Below, piece after piece: positions 36,232 through 46,047 of a DNA stretch of 64,000 bases. The notes under the pieces are model-generated. The model did no database searches. It saw nothing but the letters and a program-made list of their open reading frames with translations, and was not told where the DNA came from. The first letter of the stretch is position 1; the number at the start of each line of letters is the position of its first letter. Made by a program: the position numbers and the translations under genes. Source of the stretch: Brachionus manjavacas (lineage: Eukaryota; Rotifera; Eurotatoria; Ploima; Brachionidae); contig JAHQIY010000002.1 of the NCBI GenBank assembly GCA_019054805.1, positions 9,796,001-9,860,000 on the forward strand. Reading direction: 5' to 3'.

Positions 36232-36472
36232 TGTCATACCCAAAGACAATTATCTTGAAAACAAAGTAACTTTATACTATTTAAAAGATGTCGCTTTTAA
36301 ATATTATTAGTTGATTGTGAAAACTTTATTTATTTGTTCAAACTTTTAATATAAATAAAAGTACGAGCCAGCTACCAGAGCAGATATATTATATATATGC
36401 TACTGACTGGCAAGTGAAATAAAATTGTCTTTTATTTATCCTTGCTTGTGTCATCCATTTATTGGCGTGACA
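36232..36472 (+). repeat. Element 3 3' LTR
   Basis: 241 bp beginning TGTCATACCC after the polypurine tract and ending GGCGTGACA, giving TGTCA/TGACA inverted termini. AATAAA signals occur in its distal third (near 36,352 and 36,418). Satellite A resumes after the 8 bases ATTATTAT. A copy is at 40,665-40,905. Confidence 0.85.
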
Positions 36473-39400
36473 ATTATTATAAAAATAGACGCTTTGTGAC
36501 CCAAATTGTCCCAAAGTAAAGAAATAAGTAAATTTTCGCCTCGTAAATCAAGCTGTTCATTAGAAAATAAGTTAAAAAATGGACGCTTTGTCACTAAAGT
36601 TAAAAAAAAAAAAGTAATTGGAGGTCTCGTCAATCATGTTGTCTATTAGAAAATTTGGTAAAAAATAGTCGCTTTGTCACCCAAGTTAACAATAAGTAGA
36701 GAAGAAAGAAAATTTCCGCCTTGTTAATCAATAATGTCATAAGGAAAGAAAAATTAAATGGAGGTCTCGTCATATATGTTGCCCATTAGAAAATAAGGTA
36801 AAAAATGGACGCTCTGATACTCAAGTTATCAATAAGTAGAGAAGAAAGAAAATTTTCGCCTCGTAAATTAAGCTGTTCATAAGAAAATAAAGTAAAAAAT
36901 GGACGCTTTGTCATTCAAGTTGTCCCTTAGTAAAGAAAAAAGTAAATTACCGCCTTCTTAATCAATTAGTTCATTAGGAAAGAAAAAAGTAAATGGATGT
37001 CTCGTCAATCATGTTGTCCATTAGAAAAAAAGGTAAAAAATGAACGCTTTGTCAAACAAGTTGTCCCTTAGTAAAGATTTAAGTAAATAAGCGCCTCTTA
37101 AATCAAGCTGTTCATTTGAAAATAAGGTAAAAAATGGACGCTTTTTCACTCAAGTTGTCCCTAAGTAAAGAAAAAAGTAAAATCTCGCCTCGTTTATCAA
37201 GGTATTCATAAGGAAAGAAAAAATTAAATGGAGGTCTCGTCAATCATGTTGTTCATTAGAAAATAGGGTAAAAAATTGAATCTATGTCACTTAAATTGCA
37301 ATTAGTAAGGAAATAAGTAAATTACCGCCTCGTAAATCAAGCTGTTCATTAGAAAATAAGATAAAAAATGGACTCTTTGTCACTCAAGTTGTCCCTTAGT
37401 AAAGAAATATGTAAATTACCGCCTCGAAAATCAAGCTGTTCATTAGAAAATAAGGTGAAAAATGGACGCTTTGTCACTCAAGTTGTCCCTTAGTAAAGAA
37501 AAAAGTAAATTACCGCCTTCTTAATCAATTAGTTCATTAGGAAAGAAAAAAGAAAATGGATGTCTCGTCAATCATGTTGTCCATTAGAAAAAAAGGTAAA
37601 AAATGAACACTTTGTCAAACAAGTTGTCCCTGAGTAAAGATTTAAGTAAATAGGCGCCTCTTAAATCAAGCTGTTCATTTGAAAATAAGGTAAAAAATGG
37701 ACGCTTTTTCACTCAAGTTGTCCCTAAGTAAAGAAAAAAGTATATTACCGCCTTGTTAATCAATTTGTTCATAAGTAAAAAAAAAGTAAAGCGAGGTCTC
37801 GTCAATAATGTTGTCCATTGGAAAATAAGGTAAAAAATAGACGCTTTGTCATACGAATTGTCCCTTATTAAAGATATAAGTAAATTACCGCCTCTTAAAT
37901 CAAGCGGTTCATTTGAAAATAAGGTAAAAAATGGACGCTTTGTCACTCAAGTTGTTCATTAGTAAAGAAAAATGAAATTGGAGGTCTCGTCAATCATGTT
38001 GTCCAGTGGAAAATAAGGTAATAAATGGACGCTTTGTAACTCAAGTTGTAATTAAGTAAGGAATTAAGTAAAATCCCGCCTTGTTAATCAATTTGTTCAT
38101 AAGTAAAAAAAAAGTAAAGCGAGGTCTCGTCAATAATGTTGTCCATTGGAAAACACGGTAAAAAATAGACGCTTTGTCACTCAAAGTGTCTATAAGTAAA
38201 GAAATAAGTAAAATCTCGCCTCGTTTATCAAGGTATTCAATAGAAAAGAAAAAATTAAATGGAGGTCTCGTCAATCATGTTGTTCATTAGAAAGTAAGGT
38301 AAAAAATTGAATCTTTGTCACTCAAATTGAAATTAGTAAGGAAATAAGTAAATTACCGCCTCGTAAATCAAGCTGTTCATTAGAAAATAAGGTGAAAAAT
38401 GGACGCTTTGTCACTCATGTTGTCCCTTAGTAAAGAAAAAAGTAAATTACCGCCTCTTAAATCAAGCTGTTTATTTGAAAATAAGGTAAAAAATTGACGC
38501 TTTTTCACTCAAGTTGTCCCTAAGTAAAGAAAAAAGTACATTACCGCCTTGTTAATCAATTTGTTCATAAGTAAAAAAAAGTAAAGCGAGGTCTCGTCAA
38601 TAATGTTGTCCATTGGAAAATAAGGTGAAAAATGGACGCTTTGTCACTCAAGTTGTCCCTTAGTAAAGAAAAAAGTAAATTACCGCCTCTTAAATCAAGC
38701 TGTTCATTTGAAAATAAGGTAAAAAATTGACGCTTTTTCACTCAAGTTGTCCCTAAGTAAAGAAAAAAGTATATTACCGCCTTATTAATCAATTTGTTCA
38801 TAAGTAAAAAAAAAATAAAGCGAGGTCTCGTCAATAATGTTGTCCATTGGAAATGAAGGTAAAAAATAGACGCTTTGTCACACAAATTGTCCCTTAGTAA
38901 AGAAAAAAGTAAATTACCGCCTCTTAAATCAAGCGGTTCATTTGAAAATAAGGTAAAAAATGGACGCTTGGTCACTCAAATTGTTCATTAGTAAGGAAAA
39001 AAGTAATCGGAGGTCTCGTCAATCATGTTGTCCATTAGAAAATTAAGTAAAAAAAGGACGCTTTTTCACTCAAATTGGTCATAAGTAAAGAAAAAAGTTA
39101 CGGTAGGTCTCGTCAATCATGTTGTCCATTAGGAAATAATGGAAAAAAATGGACAATTGTCGCTCAAATTGGTCATAAGTAAAGAAAAAAGTTACTGTAG
39201 GTCTCGTCATTCATTTTGTCCATTAGAAAATTAGTTAAAAAATAGACGCTTTGATACTCAAGTTGTCAATAAGTAAGGAAATAAGTAAATTCCCGCCTCC
39301 TTAATCAATAACGTCATAAGGAAAGAAAAAAGTAAATGGAGGTCTCGTCAATTATGTTGTCCATTAGAAAATAATGTAAAAAATGGACGCTTTGTCACTC

Positions 39401-39992
39401 AAGTTGCTCATTAGTAAAGTAAAAAGTAATTTTAGGTCTCGTCAATTATGTTGTCCATTAGAAAATAATGTAAAAAATGGACGCTACGTCACCCAAGTTA
39501 TCAAGAAGTAGAGAAGAAAGAAAATTTTCGCCTCGTAAATCAAGCTGTTGATTAGAAAAAAAGGTAAAAAATGGACTCTTTGTCAATGAAGTTTTTCATA
39601 TAAATAAAAAAAAAGTAATCGCAGGTCTCGTCAATCATGTTGTCCATTAGATAATTAGGTAAAAAATAGACGCTTTGTCACCCAAGTTATCAATAAGTAG
39701 AGAGGAAAGAAGATTTTCGCCTCGTAAATCAAGCTGTAAATTAGAAAATTAGGTAAAAAATAGACGCTTTGTCACACAAGTTGTCCCTTAGTAAAGATAT
39801 AAGTAAATAACCGACTCGAAAATCAAGCTGTTCATTTGAAAATAAGATAAAAAACGGACGCTTTGTCAATCAAGTAGTCATTAAGTAAGGAAATAAGTAA
39901 ATTACCGCCTTGTTAATCAATTTGTTCATAAGTATAAAAAAAGTAAAGCGAGGTCTCGTCAATAATGTTGTCCATTGGAAAATAAGGTAAAA
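36473..39992. repeat. Satellite A array, segment 6
   Basis: Diverged satellite A monomers with CTCGTAAATCAAGCTGTTCA and GGTCTCGTCAATAATGTTG variants. The part 36,473-37,150 matches 40,906-41,580, and 37,713-38,100 matches 41,581-41,970; about 565 bp is present only in this copy. No gene; small minus-strand frames are repeat products. Confidence 0.9.
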
Positions 39993-40027
39993 AATGTAAA
40001 GATTTTAGTTTCAAAAGAATTACGAAA

Positions 40028-40548
40028 TTGCCAATTTCAAAATCAAAGCTTTGGAAAATACAAAGAGAGAAAGAATTAAGAAACAAATATGGAATGACTA
40101 CGAAACTTCCGAACTACGAAAGGAAAAGAAGTCCTTCACCAAACACATACGCAAATCGGAAGGCGATGAGAAATGAAATTAGACAAAGAAATATGGGAAA
40201 GAAAACAAAACAAAAAGAAGCTTCAAAATTTAGTGAATTTATTAAAGCAAAAATCAAAGACGAAGAAAAAGAAAATCAAGAGAAACCAAACAATGGGCAA
40301 CACGAAAAAAATAGCGAATCAGACAAAAGAAAACGAAGAAAATCATGCAGATCGAAGTTAAAAATCAAACTACCAACTGGTGAGAATTGCTCAGAGATCC
40401 TAGAATTAAAAGAAGATTTTACATTAGCAACAATAAGAAACCAATACGTAAAACTCAGTTTGAAATACCATCCAGACAAGGAAATTTTGATGGAGAACGC
40501 ATGAAACTCATAAATGCAGAATACAAAAAACATAAAAACCTTTTTTAA
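40028..40548 (+). pseudogene. Accessory J-domain ORF, copy 2
   Basis: Same 158-codon frame (TTG 40,028 to TGA 40,504) and the same frame change before the helix III-like segment, with the TAA at 40,546-40,548. Compared with copy 1 I see three replacements (Leu to Phe, Glu to Gly, Glu to Lys), all outside the J-domain and all amino-acid changing, which suggests no purifying selection after duplication. The HPD motif is kept. Confidence 0.7.
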
Positions 40549-40664
40549 TTTTTATATTTTTTTTGTTTAACTCTATTTTTGTTTTGTAATACTTGGTTTT
40601 CAAGAAAAAAAATTATTTAGTTCAAATTTTCCTTTATAAAGAAAATTTTAAAAAGAAAAGGGGA

Positions 40665-40905
40665 TGTCATACCCAAAGACAATTATCTTGAAAACAAAGT
40701 AACTTTATACTATTTAAAAGATGTCGCTTTTAAATATTATTAGTTGATTGTGAAAACTTTATTTATTTGTTCAAACTTTTAATATAAATAAAAGTACGAG
40801 CCAGCTACCAGAGCAGATATATTATATATATGCTACTGACTGGCAAGTGAAATAAAATTGTCTTTTATTTTTCCTTGCTTGTGTCATCCATTTATTGGCG
40901 TGACA
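40665..40905 (+). repeat. Element 3 3' LTR, copy 2
   Basis: 241 bp, TGTCATACCC...GGCGTGACA, nearly identical to 36,232-36,472 (one T/A difference noticed near the 3' end). Confidence 0.85.
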
Positions 40906-42539
40906 ATTATTATAAAAATAGACGCTTTGTGACCCAAATTGTCCCAAAGTAAAGAAATAAGTAAATTTTCGCCTCGTAAATCAAGCTGTTCATTAGAAAA
41001 TAAGTTAAAAAATGGACGCTTTGTCACTAAAGTTAAAAAAAAAGTAATTGGAGGTCTCGTCAATCATGTTGTCTATTAGAAAATTTGGTAAAAAATAGTC
41101 GCTTTGTCACCCAAGTTAACAATAAGTAGAGAAGAAAGAAAATTTCCGCCTTGTTAATCAATAATGTCATAAGGAAAGAAAAAATTAAATGGAGGTCTCG
41201 TCATATATGTTGCCCATTAGAAAATAAGGTAAAAAATGGACGCTCTGATACTCAAGTTATCAATAAGTAGAGAAGAAAGAAAATTTTCGCCTCGTAAATT
41301 AAGCTGTTCATAAGAAAATAAAGTAAAAAATGGACGCTTTGTCACTCAAGTTGTCCCTTAGTAAAGAAAAAAGTAAATTACCGCCTTCTTAATCAATTAG
41401 TTCATTAGGAAAGAAAAAAGTAAATGGATGTCTCGTCAATCATGTTGTCCATTAGAAAAAAAGGTAAAAAATGAACGCTTTGTCAAACAAGTTGTCCCTT
41501 AGTAAAGATTTAAGTAAATAAGCGCCTCTTAAATCAAGCTGTTCATTTGAAAATAAGGTAAAAAATGGACGCTTTTTCACTCAAGTTGTCCCTAAGTAAA
41601 GAAAAAAGTATATTACCGCCTTGTTAATCAATTTGTTCATAAGTAAAAAAAAAGTAAAGCGAGGTCTCATCAATAATGTTGTCCATTGGAAAATAAGGTA
41701 AAAAATAGACGCTTTGTCACACGAATTGTCCCTTATTAAAGATATAAGTAAATTACCGCCTCTTAAATCAAGCGGTTCATTTGAAAATAAGGTAAAAAAT
41801 GGACGCTTTGTCACTCAAGTTGTTCATTAGTAAAGAAAAATGAAATTGGAGGTCTCGTCAATCATGTTGTCCAGTGGAAAATAAGGTAATAAATGGACGC
41901 TTTGTAACTCAAGTTGTAATTAAGTAAGGAATTAAGTAAAATCCCGCCTTGTTAATCAATTTGTTCATAAGTAGAAAAAAAGTAAAGCGAGGTCTCGTCA
42001 ATAATGTTGTCCATTGGAAAATAAGGTAAAAAATAGACGCTTTGTCACACAAATTGTCCCTTAGTAAAAAAAGAAGTAAATTACCGCCTCTTAAATCAAG
42101 CGGTTCATTTGAAAATAAGGTAAAAAATGGACGCTTGGTCACTCAAATTGTTCATTAGTAAGGAAAAAAGTAATCGGAGGTCTCGTCAACCATGTTGTCC
42201 ATTGGAAAATTAAGTAAAAAAAGGACGCTTTGTCACTCAAGTTGTTCATTAGTAAAGAAAAATGTAATTGGAGGTCTCGTCAATCATGTTGTCCAATGGA
42301 AAATAAGGTAAAAAATGAACGCTTTGTCACTCAAATTGTCAATTATTAAGGAAATAAGTAAATTATCGCCTCGTTAATCATAACGTCATTGGGAAAGAAA
42401 AAAGTAAAAGGAGGTCTCATCAATTATGTTGTCCATTAGAAAATATGGTAAAAAATAGACGCTTTGTCACTCAAGTTGTCCATAAGTAGATAATAAATGA
42501 ATTCAATCATGTTGTCTATTAGAAAATAAGGTAAAAAAT
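40906..42539. repeat. Satellite A array, segment 7 (right end)
   Basis: Last satellite A segment. It stops within GGTAAAAAAT at ~42,539, where satellite B begins. No gene. Confidence 0.9.
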
Positions 42540-42755
42540 AAGAATGTTAATAAGAATGATTTTTTACTTAATCGTTCATTACAAATATGTTTTTTTGCTT
42601 ATTTATAAAACCAAACATCAAAATTACTGACAATCTGGTATCTTCCAGACGAATTGTTATTCTTTACGATTCTAGAGTCATGCAAAAGCATTATTCGTGA
42701 TCTGATTTACGAATGGTTTGATTTTTGGTTTTGTAATAAATTTTAATTGATCATA
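42540..42755. repeat. Satellite B, partial monomer left of element 2
   Basis: About 215 bp of the 262-bp monomer, from AATGATTTTTTACTT through ACGAATGGTTTGATTTTTGG to AATTGATCATA, preceded by a short AATAAGAATG duplication at the junction with satellite A. It stops exactly where the element 2 LTR starts. Confidence 0.88.
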
Positions 42756-43082
42756 TGTAAAACACCCTACGTATCACTTGATCATCAGCTTCTCAACTGA
42801 TGCGCAATGATAAGAAAGAATTAATACAATTGTCACGTATCTCAGAAGATATACGCTTCTAGATGCTGATATAAACATTTATATAATAGCTCACATCTTG
42901 TCTTAATTATAAGCCCGTGTTCTTGACACGAACTCATGGGTATAAATAATGATTCCGTTCTCAGTGCTTAGAGAGATATTTTTTAGGGATTACACTAATT
43001 ATAAAAAATGTTAGAGCTCAACAATTATTTAATAAACTATTCAAAAGTATACTTGTTTTATCATTCATTAACCCGCCTTACA
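42756..43082 (+). repeat. Element 2 5' LTR
   Basis: 327 bp from TGTAAAACACC to CCGCCTTACA, with TGTAA/TTACA inverted termini. TATAAATA at 42,941-42,948 is followed by the arthropod-style initiator TCAGT at 42,961-42,965, slightly closer than usual. AATAAA lies at 43,031-43,036. Left flank is satellite B. Confidence 0.85.
42941..42965 (+). promoter_or_regulatory. Probable element 2 LTR core promoter
   Basis: TATAAATA plus a TCAGT initiator 20 bases downstream, within the LTR and upstream of its AATAAA, the normal U3-R order. Spacing is a little short, so the start site is tentative. Confidence 0.4.
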
Positions 43083-43085
43083 TCT

Positions 43086-43098
43086 TGGTAGCAGCGAT
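43086..43098 (+). other. Element 2 primer binding site (tRNA not identified)
   Basis: TGGTAGCAGCGAT begins three bases after the LTR end, with the TGG expected of a site pairing with a tRNA CCA end. I do not recognise the tRNA. Confidence 0.6.
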
Positions 43099-43115
43099 AA
43101 GTAAAATTGTCCACA

Positions 43116-44150
43116 ATGAGTTTCTTTTCATTGCCAGTATCCATGGAATATTGCGAAAGTTTGCCCGTTCAGGCACTTGTTCACATGGTAAAAGCCCAGA
43201 ACCATTTGGAAACCGATTTTCACTACCTTGAGGAAAATGGAACATTAGTAAATGGCTCAGAAGTAGAACAAGCTGATTGGTTGGAGAAAATAACGGCTAC
43301 TAAGGCTCCTAAGAAACTTTTAATTAGTCTTCTGACCCAAAGAGCGGTACTTGTAGCAAAGAAAAACGAACAACCAGATGCAAGCCATCAAAATAAATCG
43401 ACACCCCAATCAAGCTTATCAACTACAACGGAAAGTACTCATCAACAAGAGCAAATTATTGAACCAGACATGTCACTAATAGAAAATAGGGTTTTCAATA
43501 GACGTCCACAGTTTAAGATGGATGATATCCCAAATTTATATGGAAACGACAAGGATAAAATTGAGGAACGGATCTACCTTGTCGAAACAGAGGCGGAAGA
43601 CCAGGGAATTGATAAAAATAGATTAGTCACTGCAGTTTACAAATTTTTAAGAGGTAATGCTTTGCAATTGGTCAGGAATCTTAAGAAAAAGAAAGAAAAC
43701 CTGACATGGGTTGAGTTGAAATCTCACCTGTTGGCCACTTATAAGCCAGACGATGTCCAAAGAACTTTTAATTGAATAATAAACTGATCGAATAATTGAA
43801 TAATTGAAAGATCCGAATTAAAGGCAATCAAATTGGACGTGAATTATGAGGAAAATGTTCTGAAATTCCAGCAAATTGCCAACAAAATCGAAAAAATAGA
43901 TGAGTTCGAGTTGGTATGGATGTTTTTTGACGCGGTTGACCCCCGCGTTAGAGCTGAGCTGGAAAGCAAAAATGTCAAGACACTTGACGATGCTATAACT
44001 CAAGCTAGGATATTCAGTAGGAGTACGTGGAGTGTTAATAAGCCAGTACCCGTTTATTATTCAAGAAACAATTATAAGAAGCGCTTAAAATCATTCTATA
44101 AATTAAGAGAGAAAGAAATTGATAGAGGAAAAACTTATTTCGCTACTTAA
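43116..44150 (+). pseudogene. gag: Element 2 gag
   Basis: The start is the ATG at 43,116; the upstream TTG at 43,107 is not needed. The first 219 codons run to TGA at 43,773-43,775. The region RPQFKMDDIPNLYGNDKDKI and LVTAVYKFLRGNALQLVRNL resembles a retrotransposon capsid domain. A short AT-rich stretch with repeated GAATAATTGAATAATTGAA (about 43,787-43,807) interrupts it. The same frame then resumes at 43,833 (NYEENVLKFQQIANKI, RVRAELESKNVKTLDDAITQA) and ends at TAA 44,148-44,150. It overlaps the pol frame by about 32 bases. Confidence 0.75.
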
Positions 44151-45717
44151 ACTTATTTCGTCAAATAATAAAACAGATGATAGAGGTGAAATCCCTGTCT
44201 GTTACAGATGTAAAAAACCAGGTCACATTAAAGCAGATTGCAAAATGAAATTGTTTAGCGGCGAGAACAATAAAAAATCAAATTATGGAAGGAATCAGAA
44301 CAAAGGAAAATGGAGCAACCCGAAGAAATCATACTTAGCAGAAGAAACGGAAGAACCAGAGTCAAACAATCGTAATCGTGATACTGAATACGTATACGTT
44401 TGCACAACAGGTAACTTACTGAGAATAAATGGTCTTGTAGACGGTAAACCAGTTAAGTTCGCTATCGACAGCGGATGCACAAGCTCTATTATTTCAAGAA
44501 AAACTGTTAATAATTTTGGATTAAGAATTTTACCATCCAGTTCGAAAATTAAAACAGCTGATAATACAATAAGCATGGTAGTCGGCAAAACAGAAAAAAT
44601 AAAACTGGACATTCAGGGTCATGTATGCTTTATGGAGTTTTTGATAAAAGACCACGAGGATAACGATGGACTTTTAGGTCTCGATTGGTTTATGCAAACA
44701 GGTGCTAGTCTTAATCCTAGTCAAAAATTGATAAAATTTCCGAGCGATATAATCTTGATGAACTCGGATGAAGAAGAAATGGACACACTGCTCACGGAAG
44801 AAGCGTGTAGTATCAAATTCGCTGATGATTTTGAACTGTCCGAGGACGAATGGCCTCTAGAAAAATCAAAAACTAAATTGGTTATTAAACCACAAGAGGA
44901 CCTAAAAGATAATGACCTCAACCACTTCAGGCAAGCTATTGATGCTAAAAAAGATAGATTCGCAGCAGAAGTAAGAGATCTTAAAAAATCTAATGTCGAC
45001 AAGTATATCATTAAGCTAACAGAATACACCCCAATCTATATCAGACCATACAGAAAGTCTGTTATGGAAAGAGACTATATTAGGAAAGAAGTTCAGTCCA
45101 TGCTCGAAAATGATATCATTGAAGAATCAAGTTCACCATGGTCGGCACCAGTTGTTTTGATGCCCAAAAAAGACGGCTCAAAAAGGTTTTGTGTCGATTA
45201 CAGAAAGTTAAACCAGAAGACGGTAAATGAAAATTGGCCTCTTCCAAGAATTGACGACATTCTCAGACGTTTAAGTGGCTCAATATACTTCTCCACACTT
45301 GACTTGACGTCTGGCTACTGGCAAGTAGAGATGCACCCAAATTCGAAGGATAAAACAGCATTCTCCACTCCAGACGGACATTACCAATTTAAACCTTTTG
45401 GATTAAAAAATGCCCCAGCTCAATTCAGCAGAATGATGCACAGGCTATTTGGCAATAAAATGTTTGTAGAGGTATACCTTGACGATATCATTATTCACTC
45501 GAAAGCAATAAAAGAACACCTAGAGCATCTGATAGAAGTAGGAAACATTCTTAGAAAAGCAGAACTTAAGATTAAACCAAACAAATGCATTTGGTTCGCC
45601 AAAAAAGTAAAAGTTCTTGGTCATTTAGTATCTGGATCGACAATAGAAATGGATCCAGCTAAACTTGAGACTATCAATAAAAGGAAACCTCCCAAAAATG
45701 TTAAGCAAGTTCAATGA
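44119..45717 (+). pseudogene. pol: Element 2 nucleocapsid, protease and reverse transcriptase
   Basis: 532 open codons in frame 1, the longest open stretch in the window. A zinc knuckle CYRCKKPGHIKADC (44,200-44,241) is followed by an aspartic protease with IDSGCTSS (Asp codon 44,467-44,469) and the flap-side GLLGLDWF. The reverse transcriptase extends from EVQSMLENDIIEESSSPWSA through FSTLDLTSGYWQVEM to YLDDIIIHS (Tyr 45,475; catalytic Asp pair 45,481-45,486), then GHLVSGSTIEMDP. All catalytic residues are present. A TGA at 45,715-45,717 falls where relatives have Ser before FLGLCGYYR, and coding continues beyond it. The frame differs from gag, either by decay or by a gag-pol frameshift; since the knuckle normally belongs to Gag, I favour decay. 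Confidence 0.85.
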
Positions 45718-46047
45718 TTTCTAGGTTTATGTGGTTATTATAGGATTTTCGTAAAAGATTTTGCGAAAATTGCAAAACCATTGTACGACTTAGTAAAAAG
45801 ATATTAAATTTGAATGGGGAAAGCCTCAACATGAATCGTTCGAAAATCTAAAATTGATCCTGACGTCAGAACCTGTCCTTAGACAACCTGATTGGAATCG
45901 AAAATTTATACTTCATTGCGACGCTTAAGGTTATGCGATGGGCGCTATTCAAGCACAAATTGATGAAAATGGAAACGAGTATGCGCTTACGCGTCACGAC
46001 TACTCAAAGGTGCCGAAATTCATTACAGCAGCACTGAAAGAGAATGT
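45718..46047 (+). pseudogene. pol: Element 2 reverse transcriptase end and RNase H start, degenerate
   Basis: FLGLCGYYRIFVKDFAKIA continues in frame 1 to a TAA near 45,805. Coding then moves to another frame (EWGKPQHESFENLKLILTSE, WNRKFILHCDA) with a TAA at the position after HCDA, and shifts again before SSTERECLTVV. This is the most damaged part of element 2, with at least two frame changes and two stops in 330 bp. Confidence 0.7.

Larger units (their letters stand above)
34851..36472 (+). mobile_element. Element 3: Ty3/Gypsy 3' half with accessory J-domain ORF
   Basis: Order: integrase (from just before the catalytic-core Glu region), integrase C-terminal domain, pol tail with YNLRPR, J-domain ORF, polypurine tract, 3' LTR. 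Everything upstream of the integrase core is missing. The left junction lies in AATGGAC (34,851-34,857), identical in satellite A and in the element. On the right, satellite resumes at about 36,481 in the equivalent position of its repeat. Distinct from elements 1 and 2 in sequence, LTR and polypurine tract. Confidence 0.82.
39993..40905 (+). mobile_element. Element 3 fragment, copy 2 (J-domain ORF plus 3' LTR)
   Basis: Begins inside AATG (39,993-39,996), shared by satellite A (AAAAAATGGAC) and the element (AATGTAAAG). It contains the J-domain ORF, UTR, polypurine tract (40,650-40,664) and complete 241-bp LTR (40,665-40,905), followed by the same ATTATTAT and satellite as copy 1. Integrase and pol tail absent. 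Confidence 0.85.
35555..42539. repeat. Tandem segmental duplication, ~4.43-kb period
   Basis: The J-domain ORF, polypurine tract, LTR and following satellite (35,557 onward) are repeated from 39,993. LTR starts are 4,433 bp apart (36,232 and 40,665). The second copy lacks the integrase and pol tail and about 565 bp of downstream satellite. Confidence 0.8.

Noticed and set aside
36473..36480. Target site duplication for element 3
   Set aside because: Only ATTATTAT on the right can be seen; the true left end of the element is missing, so no duplication can be shown.
36451..42142. Minus-strand ~77-codon frames in satellite A (TKRPFFTLFSNEPLDLRGGN type)
   Set aside because: Satellite translations repeated with the array; no start context, no domain, and the frame is lost as sub-unit lengths vary.
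44119..44150. Programmed gag-pol frameshift in element 2
   Set aside because: The frames overlap, but the zinc knuckle lies in the downstream frame and gag is already broken at 43,773, so decay explains it more simply. No clear slippery sequence is seen.
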